64,000 bases of DNA from an uncultured Flavobacterium sp. (lineage in GTDB: Bacteria; Bacteroidota; Bacteroidia; Flavobacteriales; Flavobacteriaceae). The stretch is from contig NZ_CAMLDD010000004.1 in NCBI RefSeq assembly GCF_946478785.1, positions 248,001 to 312,000 of the forward strand. The letters are read 5' to 3'. A program made the translations under genes and the position numbers. Below, in pieces: positions 34,559 to 42,066 of the stretch. Numbering within the stretch: position 1 is the stretch's first letter; every line of letters begins with the position of its first letter. The notes under the pieces were generated by a model. It searched no databases, was not told the DNA's origin, and saw only the letters and a list, made by a program, of their open reading frames with translations.

Positions 34559-36031
34559 CTATTTTTTTATTAAAATTCTGGAGTGCATTTCATTGCCAAC
34601 CGCTACACGTACTATGTACATTCCGGCTTTTAAGTTAGCTCCGCCCAGCGTGTAGTGATGCTTTCCTGCCGTTTGTAATGCCCCAGGTTCCAGTGTTGCT
34701 GGTACTGGGTTTCCGTTAAGATCATAGACATTTACACTTACTTGTGCCTCCTTTTCTAACTCGTAAGCTATAAGTACATCTTCTACAAAAGGGTTTGGAT
34801 ATAAAACAATAAAATGATCTTTTTGATCGCTTATAGCAAGAAGTTCGTCATTAGTCAAATCTTCGTCTTCTCCTTCTGCAGTTTGTTTTAAGATAACACG
34901 CATTGGTGGTCCCGGCTCATTCCATTGATTGGTGAAGGTTTGTAAATTGCCTATTAAATACGTTTTCTTGTTGATTACCTTAAATTCTATTTGTGCTGAC
35001 AGCACTTCCCAATTTATAGTATTTACATCTGGGCGATCGCTAAAAGGCCAATCAAAAACCATATTTAACTTGTCAAAATACAACGCATTGTCTTCCCATA
35101 TAGCTGTGGACTGACTTGTTGTTTTGTTAATCTCCCATTTATAATTTACAGTATTGTCTTCTGCTGAAAACTCACTATTTAACGGCAATACTTTCACGAT
35201 TTGTTTGCCTGACCAATCTAATTCTATCAGTTTTCCTTTCCATTTACCATTAAGGTACTTTGATTTAAGGATCTTCTTCTCAGTTTGCTGCGGTGTATCG
35301 ATTGTCAATTTATCGATTGCTTCTTTGGCAATACCAGTGTTTTCAGGAGTTTCTTTTTCTTTTAGTTCGTTAGTAATTGCGGTATCAACATTTTCTTTCA
35401 CATTTTGTGCAATATGTTTTAAAAGTTGTTCACTATTTCCTGTGTGGCTTTGAGTGTAATACAAGATTGCTTTATCCTCATCTTTAGGAACGCCATAACC
35501 AAAATAGTAACAATTACCCAACCAGTGTTTAGCCATAGGCCAGGAAGATAATTCGAACCATGAAATGGCTTTTTTATAATCCTGAGGCAGTCCAAAACCT
35601 TTAAGGTACATATAACCTATACTATAAGAAGCCTGTTCATTACCATGGTCAGCTGCCAGGGTGAGCCAATATAAGGCCTTGTCAAAATCGATGTCGCAAC
35701 CGGTACCGATCATGTAAAAACGTCCTATGTTATATTCAGAAGAAGGATAACCTTTTTGGGCCGCTTTCATTATATAATCAAAGGCTTTGTTATCGTCTTT
35801 TTCAATCCCTATACCATTTTGATACATAAATCCAATAAAAGCTAATGATGCAGCATCTCCCTGATTGGCACAATCTTGCAGGATTAAAAAGGCCTTTTCA
35901 TAGTCTGGTTTAGCATCTGGAGTGCCTAACACATAGGCTCTTGCCTCTTCAACGGTTACTGCACAATTGTCTTGGGCATAGTTGGCAAATCCCGAAAGGA
36001 AGCAACTTAAAAGAATTAATTTTTTTTTCAT
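34559..36031 (-). CDS. Secreted Sel1-repeat protein with T9SS type A sorting domain
   Basis: A 490-residue protein. It has a signal peptide (MKKKLILLSCFLSGFANYAQ), about four Sel1-like repeats at residues 55-205 (AFIGFMYQNGIGIEKDDNKAF, YNIGRFYMIGTG, YSIGYMYLKGFGLPQDYKKA, HWLGNCYYFGYGVPKDEDKA), a middle beta-rich domain (about 255-390), and a type IX secretion C-terminal domain at about 405-490. The latter has VLYPNPFVEDVLI, VNVYDLNGNPV, LKAGMYIVRV and a basic end (RILIKK). It is thus exported by the Por/T9SS machinery and probably anchored on the surface. Sel1 repeats mediate protein-protein contacts. It sits between two other secreted proteins on the same strand. Confidence 0.85.
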   Translation of the reverse strand: MKKKLILLSCFLSGFANYAQDNCAVTVEEARAYVLGTPDAKPDYEKAFLILQDCANQGDAASLAFIGFMYQNGIGIEKDDNKAFDYIMKAAQKGYPSSEYNIGRFYMIGTGCDIDFDKALYWLTLAADHGNEQASYSIGYMYLKGFGLPQDYKKAISWFELSSWPMAKHWLGNCYYFGYGVPKDEDKAILYYTQSHTGNSEQLLKHIAQNVKENVDTAITNELKEKETPENTGIAKEAIDKLTIDTPQQTEKKILKSKYLNGKWKGKLIELDWSGKQIVKVLPLNSEFSAEDNTVNYKWEINKTTSQSTAIWEDNALYFDKLNMVFDWPFSDRPDVNTINWEVLSAQIEFKVINKKTYLIGNLQTFTNQWNEPGPPMRVILKQTAEGEDEDLTNDELLAISDQKDHFIVLYPNPFVEDVLIAYELEKEAQVSVNVYDLNGNPVPATLEPGALQTAGKHHYTLGGANLKAGMYIVRVAVGNEMHSRILIKK

Positions 36032-36060
36032 GTTAATAAAGTTTGGTTTGTGGTAATTGT

Positions 36061-37173
36061 TTATTTTTTAATTTCGGTGGTTACGTTCATCATTTTTTGA
36101 ATTGTCTCTCTGATATTTTTCTCATGTCGATATTCAACGGCACGCAGTTTTTGCTGGTACAATTCATAACTGTATTTATAATATTCTTCGGTTACTATTT
36201 TTTCTGTATTCTTTTCTAAAACCAGCTTTTGAATTTCATCGTATTGTAAATCGGTAAGTTTATAAGCAGATTTTAAAGTTTGAAATTCTTTTTGGGTATC
36301 TCGATTAATTCTGTTTTGCATCTGGGATACGAAAACGGTTCTGAATTCTTCAATTTTTAATATTCTTCCTAATTCAGCTCTAAAATCCATCCTTATTTTA
36401 TCTTCAATATCTCCATCATCATGAAAATGAACCACATAACTTGCCTCGTTTTCACGCCATGTTTTCTCTCGTTTGTTTTGTCTTTCCTGTTCGTTTTGCA
36501 GGGCAAGTAAAATCTGGTTTACTCTGTCGGAATCGACATCTGCATCTTTCAGCTTTCTAATAAGAGCATCTGTTTTCGTGTTTTTAGAATAAAATAACCC
36601 GAAGCTTTTCAGTAATTCTCTTTCCTTATCTGAGGATTTTATTTTTTCTTCTGTATAATTATTCCATGATAAATCATCATCATAGTTGTAATATTCTTTG
36701 ATAACAATTTCATTAGTAGTGGTTTCTAAAAGTAGTTTTTTGAGTTTAGCTTCCTGATCGGGAGTGAATTTGTATCTTTTTTTTAAAAGATTAAATTTAT
36801 CACTGGCAATTATTTGTATTCTGAAATTAAATTGGGGGAGGAATAATTGTTTAAATTGTTCAATCGAAATGATTTCAGATAATGATTTCACAAATTTTTG
36901 ATCATTATATTTAGTAGTTGTTTCTTCATCGTGAAAAACAAAAGGATATTTAGCATTTAGTCCTTTTTCCGATTCTATATTTTCGTTAAGAAGTTGGTCT
37001 TTTTTTATCAGTAGGTCTTTGATTTGTAAAATTTGAGTTTTTGATAAACCAGCTTCATTCATTGTAATTTCAAAATTATCAATGAGGCTGCTTGTTTTGT
37101 CTGACTGACTATAAAGGAGCTTGATTTGGAGTAGAAATAAAACAACAAGGAAAAAGTGTATTTTTTTAATCAT
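36061..37173 (-). CDS. Secreted helical protein built from an internal duplication, unknown function
   Basis: A 370-residue protein with signal peptide (MIKKIHFFLVVLFLLQIKLLYSQ). The mature part consists of two similar halves of about 165 residues. The first has KFNLLKKRYKFTPDQEAKLKKLLLE then IVIKEYYNYDDDL; the second has FQTLKSAYKLTDLQYDEIQKLVLE then IVTEEYYKYSYEL. Each is preceded by an ISIEQFKQLF / LKIEEFRTVF helix. Both halves are predicted helical and highly charged. No family name comes to mind. It is the most upstream gene of this minus-strand set, 29 bp before the Sel1 gene. Confidence 0.65.
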   Translation of the reverse strand: MIKKIHFFLVVLFLLQIKLLYSQSDKTSSLIDNFEITMNEAGLSKTQILQIKDLLIKKDQLLNENIESEKGLNAKYPFVFHDEETTTKYNDQKFVKSLSEIISIEQFKQLFLPQFNFRIQIIASDKFNLLKKRYKFTPDQEAKLKKLLLETTTNEIVIKEYYNYDDDLSWNNYTEEKIKSSDKERELLKSFGLFYSKNTKTDALIRKLKDADVDSDRVNQILLALQNEQERQNKREKTWRENEASYVVHFHDDGDIEDKIRMDFRAELGRILKIEEFRTVFVSQMQNRINRDTQKEFQTLKSAYKLTDLQYDEIQKLVLEKNTEKIVTEEYYKYSYELYQQKLRAVEYRHEKNIRETIQKMMNVTTEIKK

Positions 37174-37335
37174 ATTTTATTTGTAAAATTTTTCATCAAA
37201 ATTACAATTAAACACACTTTTTTGTAGTATTATTTTTCCAAAACACAGTACTATTCTATCATTAAAAAGTACTAAATCAGGTAATTAATAAACCAGATAA
37301 TTGTTTCGTAAATACAATTTTCAGCATCAAAAAGC

Positions 37336-37392
37336 AGTGCATAAAAAAAGCTCCGGATTTCTCTGAAGCTTTTATTAGTAGCGGGGGAAGCA
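37336..37392. repeat. Right copy of the 37-bp direct repeat, followed by a tRNA-3'-end-like remnant
   Basis: The stretch 37336-37372 repeats 25597-25632 almost exactly, including the hairpin AAAGCTTC/GGAGCTTT. Directly beyond it, 37376-37388 read on the minus strand gives CCCCCGCTACTA, which resembles a tRNA acceptor 3' end, but the preceding bases do not form a tRNA. This looks like a terminator plus the relic of a tRNA gene. The surrounding 292-bp gap (37174-37465) holds nothing else that I can see. Confidence 0.45.
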
Positions 37393-37465
37393 TTGAAATG
37401 TCTATGTATTTTCCATTAAGACAAGAATGGATTTACAAATGTTTTAATCATTAAAGATTTTTAAT

Positions 37466-40400
37466 TTATGTAATATCTTTTTTCTGAATGATATTCAATT
37501 CCTTATTAAAAGAATTTCTATACTTCTTGATATACTCTGAAGGTTTCATCCCAAACAATTTTACGAACTGCTGACGGAAATAACGCTGATCTTCTATACC
37601 AACCTGAGGACCAACCTGCGCGATATTAATATTTTCAGTCAACATAATTACGGCCGCCCTTCGGATTCTGATAGACCTGATAAAAATATTTACGGTCTGT
37701 CCTGAAATTGCTTTAATCTTTTTGTAAAGACTGGAATGGCTCATGCCCATTGCAGCAGAGAAACTCTTTAGGTTAAATTCGCTGTTTTCAAGATTGGCCT
37801 CAACTATCTCGATACATTTATCAAGAAATTCTTTGTATTCAACGGGAACTTTATTGCCATTTTCACGAAGAGTTATACTGTCTAAGAAATACTTGCGTAA
37901 TTGCACTCTGTTTCGAAGAACGGAATCAACTCGTGCCAGCAGTATCTCACTATCAAAAGGTTTGGTAACATAATCGTCTGCACCTTCTGCAATACTTTGC
38001 AAATGAATATCATTGCTGGTTGTAGCCGTGAGAAGTATTACGGGAATATGGCTTGAATCATCATTTTGTTTGATTTCTTTGCATAAATCTAAACCGTTCA
38101 TGCCTTCCATAGAAATATCGCTCAATACGATATCAGGCATGTATTTTTGGACAAGTTTAAGTCCTTCAATTCCATTGGCTGCCGAATAAACAATATATTT
38201 TTTGGAGAAAAGCTGTACCAGATAATGGTTCATTTCGGGATTGTCTTCAACAATTAGCAATACTTTTTTTGTACTGATTAATGCTGACGGTATATTTTCT
38301 GAATTGGATGACTGATTTGTGCTTTTTGGTACATTTTGATCTGCCGGCATTCCTTCCAGAAGTTCACCCACCAGAGGCGACATTTGAAGATGACTCTCAT
38401 TGATGCTCATTTCTGCAAAATGACTTTTTCCTTTTGGAAGTGTAATAGTAAACGAAGTGCCTTTTCCAATTTTACTTTCACACTTTATCTCGCCATGATG
38501 TTTAGTCACAAAATATTTGGCAACATAAAGCCCTATTCCAAACCCGTTGCTGGCTTTAGATTTAATCTGTTTGAATTTTTGAAAAATAGTATCAATATCA
38601 TTCTCGTGAATTCCGCTGCCTGTATCTGATATAACAATAGAAACATCAGCTATTTTCTCGATGATCTCAATACTTATAATTCCGTTATTAGGTGTGAATT
38701 TGAAAGCATTTGAGATTAAATTAAATAGCGTAATCTCTATTTTTTCATAATCACCATATATTTCTACGGGTGCTTCTTCTTCGATAAACTGATAACTTAA
38801 ACTTTTAACCGCTGCCATTTGCGCAAAGTTTTCATAGATTTCACGGCAAAGGCTGTTTAAATTAATTTTGGAAATTTTGAGTTCATCAAGATCCGTTTCT
38901 GCCTTTCTAAACAGCAGTAACTGATCGGTAAGACTCAATAATCTTTTGGCATTTTTATAGGCGAGGTTCAGGTCGTGATCATCTTCGGGAGCATTTTTTC
39001 TGTCAAGGGTACTTTTTAGCGGATTTATAATTAAAGACAGGGGAGTGCGTAATTCATGAGCTATATAAGTAAACATAGAAAACTGTTTTTCGGCATGTTT
39101 CTTGTCTTTTTTATGCTCCATGCGGGCCAATTTTATTTCGTAGCGAAGTCTTTCCTTATTTTTATGATAACGTACATAAGCATAAATTGCCGCCGCAGCT
39201 GCTATTAGATAAAACATATAGGCCCACCACGTTCTGTACCAGGGTGGAAGGATTTTTACCGTCGCCAGCGTTACTTCATTAGTCCAGTTTCCAAAAACAT
39301 CGATTGTTTTTACTTTAAAAACATAGGTCCCCTCGGTCAGTCGGGAATAATTTGCCCTGTTATTCTTAGAGTCATAATTCCAGTCTTTGTCCCATCCTTC
39401 GAGAAAATAAGCGGTATTAATTTTTTCGGAATTGACATAATCCAGATAAACAAAATCAAAACTCAATGCCGATTTTTCATAAGGAAGTTCGGCAGTGCTT
39501 ATCATTTCGAGTTTTTTTTCTGTGATATAAGGACTATCCAGTTTTAAAGACTGATTGTTTACCAGCAAATCATTTAATAAAAACTTGCCTGTGTTTTTTT
39601 TGTCTTTTATATTGTCAGGATCAAAAACATTGAATCCGTTTATACCGCCAAAAATAAATTCTCCTGTCGAAAGTTCGGTACCTGCATTCCAGCTAAACTG
39701 ATTGCCCTGAAGCCCATCAGAGACCCCGAAATTTCTAAAAGTATTGTTTTTAGGATTCAATCTTGAGATCCCGTGATACGTACTCATCCATAAATTTCCT
39801 TTGTTATCTTCTAAGAGACGAAGGATTGTATTGCTCGAAAGACCATTTTGTGTTGTATACTTTTTGAAAGTGCCTGTTCTTCGGTTGTATAAAAGCAGGC
39901 CGCCTTCAACAGTTCCAATCCAAAGATTTTTGTTTTGGTCTTCAGTGATGCATCTGATGGTATAATCTGAATGATATGTTTTTATTTTTTTTGTTTTTGG
40001 CTCTATTTCAAAAAAGGAGTTAAAGGTGCCGCCCCAGATTTTTCCGTCTTTGGTTTCGTAGAGGCACGTAACATCGCGCAAAGTATTACTGTAGCAGATA
40101 AATTTATTTTGATTCCTGTCAAATTGATATAGTGCTCCGTTATTAGTAACGGCAAGCCACAACGTTTTTTTTGAATCTAAAAATAGTTGCCATGATTCCT
40201 GTTCTGCTTTTTTAGTAAATGGATTATAAATGGAAAAATTCTGAATTACTTTTGATTTGGGATCAATGCGGCAGACTCCGCCTTTCCACATGGCAACCCA
40301 GATGGCATTATCTGAATCCCTGACGATACTGGTAACAAAATTGCTTTGAATTTTTCTGCCGGTAGGAGATGTGGTTGAGTAAACATCATATGTATTTTGT

Positions 40401-41533
40401 TTTCTATTCCAATAACGCATTCCTGCGCCATCAGTGCCAATCCAGATATTTTTCTTTTCATCTTCGCAGAAAGAAAGCATGAAGTTTGCGGCAGGATCTT
40501 CGTCTTCTTTATGAGTCAGCGGATCCTTGCTTTTAAAATGATTAAAATAGAGTGGTTTTTCCCCCATCATGCTTACGCCGCCACGCAGGGTTCCAAACCA
40601 CATTTCTCCGTTTTTGCTTTCGAAAATATCATACAGAGATTTACTTTTAAGCAACGAAACAGGACCGCTGGCACGATATAAAATGGGTTCGCTTTGATTT
40701 TTTGTAATGGTGTAAAGCCCCGCACCGTCTGTGGCAATCCAGAGTCTGTTTTTCTGCTGGAAAAAATCGCGTACGACAGTTTTCTCTTTAAAGTAATTTT
40801 TAGAGTACGTATTCAGGCTGTCATTGTATAAGTACGCACCTTCGTCTGATCCAATCCAGAGTCCCCCATTTGTTAGTTTAATACAGTTTGCACTAGTAAT
40901 TGTATTATTGAGAAGCGTTATTTTTTTTGATTGAGTATCATATTGGCAAAGGCCGGTTCCGGTTATAAAAACATAGAAAATTTGTTTTTTAGCGTTATAA
41001 GATATGGATCTTGCGATATAATTTAATTTCCCGTTAAAAGGTATTGCGGTTCCAATTTTATCGCCTTCCTTAAAAAGTACTATTGCTTCTTTTGTAGCAA
41101 CGAGAATGAGACGTAAAGAATGTACAGCAATTATTTCGTAGGCAGTAACGCTTAATGGTTTGACTTTTTTGTTTGTATCATAATATTGCAATGCACTGAA
41201 TGAAGATCGTTCTGCATTAAAAATCACCGGCCCTGCAGTTGTTCCTATCCACAAATTATTTTCAAAGTCTCCTTCTATGCAGCTAATAGCATTTCCCTGA
41301 ATAGAATATGGGTCGGTATGAATATGACGGTAAGTCTTAAAATCATTTCCATCATATCTGTTAAGTCCGTCAAAAGTTCCAAACCACATATAACCATTTT
41401 GATCCTGGTATATTGTTGCAACAGAATTGTTAGAAAGGCCAGATGAAATATCCAGATGTCTTATCGGGTAGTTCTGTCCGGATGCCTGCAGGTACAGAAG
41501 AATAATAACAAGAAAGAACTTTAACTTATTCAT
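37466..41533 (-). CDS. Hybrid two-component system regulator (HTCS) of the galactan locus
   Basis: A 1355-residue single-protein sensor/regulator. The order is: signal peptide; two-component-regulator propeller repeats over about 25-690 (GLSNNSVATIYQDQNGYMWFGT, GLSSNTILRLLEDNKGNLWMS); Y_Y_Y domain at about 695-765; transmembrane segment 769-788; HisKA with His826 in YIAHELRTPLS; HATPase with DTGSGI and GFGIGLYVAK; receiver with Asp1139 in VLSDISMEGMNG; C-terminal AraC-type HTH (about 1255-1345). In this class the periplasmic propeller binds an oligosaccharide and the AraC domain activates the adjacent susC operon. It is divergent from susC with 533 bp between, so it most likely senses galacto-oligosaccharides. 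All phospho-acceptor residues are present. Confidence 0.95.
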   Translation of the reverse strand: MNKLKFFLVIILLYLQASGQNYPIRHLDISSGLSNNSVATIYQDQNGYMWFGTFDGLNRYDGNDFKTYRHIHTDPYSIQGNAISCIEGDFENNLWIGTTAGPVIFNAERSSFSALQYYDTNKKVKPLSVTAYEIIAVHSLRLILVATKEAIVLFKEGDKIGTAIPFNGKLNYIARSISYNAKKQIFYVFITGTGLCQYDTQSKKITLLNNTITSANCIKLTNGGLWIGSDEGAYLYNDSLNTYSKNYFKEKTVVRDFFQQKNRLWIATDGAGLYTITKNQSEPILYRASGPVSLLKSKSLYDIFESKNGEMWFGTLRGGVSMMGEKPLYFNHFKSKDPLTHKEDEDPAANFMLSFCEDEKKNIWIGTDGAGMRYWNRKQNTYDVYSTTSPTGRKIQSNFVTSIVRDSDNAIWVAMWKGGVCRIDPKSKVIQNFSIYNPFTKKAEQESWQLFLDSKKTLWLAVTNNGALYQFDRNQNKFICYSNTLRDVTCLYETKDGKIWGGTFNSFFEIEPKTKKIKTYHSDYTIRCITEDQNKNLWIGTVEGGLLLYNRRTGTFKKYTTQNGLSSNTILRLLEDNKGNLWMSTYHGISRLNPKNNTFRNFGVSDGLQGNQFSWNAGTELSTGEFIFGGINGFNVFDPDNIKDKKNTGKFLLNDLLVNNQSLKLDSPYITEKKLEMISTAELPYEKSALSFDFVYLDYVNSEKINTAYFLEGWDKDWNYDSKNNRANYSRLTEGTYVFKVKTIDVFGNWTNEVTLATVKILPPWYRTWWAYMFYLIAAAAAIYAYVRYHKNKERLRYEIKLARMEHKKDKKHAEKQFSMFTYIAHELRTPLSLIINPLKSTLDRKNAPEDDHDLNLAYKNAKRLLSLTDQLLLFRKAETDLDELKISKINLNSLCREIYENFAQMAAVKSLSYQFIEEEAPVEIYGDYEKIEITLFNLISNAFKFTPNNGIISIEIIEKIADVSIVISDTGSGIHENDIDTIFQKFKQIKSKASNGFGIGLYVAKYFVTKHHGEIKCESKIGKGTSFTITLPKGKSHFAEMSINESHLQMSPLVGELLEGMPADQNVPKSTNQSSNSENIPSALISTKKVLLIVEDNPEMNHYLVQLFSKKYIVYSAANGIEGLKLVQKYMPDIVLSDISMEGMNGLDLCKEIKQNDDSSHIPVILLTATTSNDIHLQSIAEGADDYVTKPFDSEILLARVDSVLRNRVQLRKYFLDSITLRENGNKVPVEYKEFLDKCIEIVEANLENSEFNLKSFSAAMGMSHSSLYKKIKAISGQTVNIFIRSIRIRRAAVIMLTENINIAQVGPQVGIEDQRYFRQQFVKLFGMKPSEYIKKYRNSFNKELNIIQKKDIT

Positions 41534-42066
41534 AAAAAAAATTAAAAGTGTGCTGTTCTTTGATATACGAAAAATAAAAGGAATTGGTCAGAAAGCATAT
41601 TAATTTTTTATGTAAATATTTCCAGTTTTTTACTTTGCGAAAATAAAACAATTATTATGTAATGTAAAAACAACATTTGATTTTTTAGCTGAATAGCCTT
41701 TTTTGATTGTGTGTATTTTGAATTGCTCTTGCTAATGGTAAGATTTTGAGTGCTTTAAGTTTTTTCTGAATATTAATAAGACATAAGATTAATTAATTTG
41801 GATTTATTATTACATAGTTTTATTGTTTGTATTGTAATTTATTTCGGGCAAAAAAATAAAATAAGGTTTTTTTAAAGTAGCGGTGAGCAGGCTTTTACGA
41901 AAATGTCCCCCTTTATAAATGAATTTTTCCCTGTATTGACAACGACCTGTACCTTTATTTTGCAGCGTGAGTTGATAAGCTGTAATGTTTGAATAATTAT
42001 GTCTTAATTTTTCATTACTGTACATAAAATCACAAAACCCAAATTAAATAAAAAATTTAAAAAAGT
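41534..42066. promoter_or_regulatory. 533-bp divergent regulatory region between HTCS and susC
   Basis: No gene is evident; a 71-codon minus frame at 41810-42025 shows no protein-like features. This region must carry the HTCS promoter (left) and the susC promoter (right), and is the expected binding target of the HTCS AraC domain. An A/T-rich leader without Shine-Dalgarno sequence precedes susC. Confidence 0.6.
41958..41991 (+). promoter_or_regulatory. Candidate promoter of the susC operon
   Basis: TTTTG at 41958-41962 and TAATGTTTG at 41983-41991 are 20 bp apart. This resembles the Bacteroidota primary promoter (TTTG near -33 and TAnnTTTG near -7), with one extra base inside the -7 box. It would give a leader of about 70 nt. 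Confidence 0.4.

Noticed and set aside
41810..42025. 71-codon minus-strand frame in the HTCS-susC regulatory region
   Set aside because: Covers the candidate susC promoter, has no domain-like pattern, and is probably chance.
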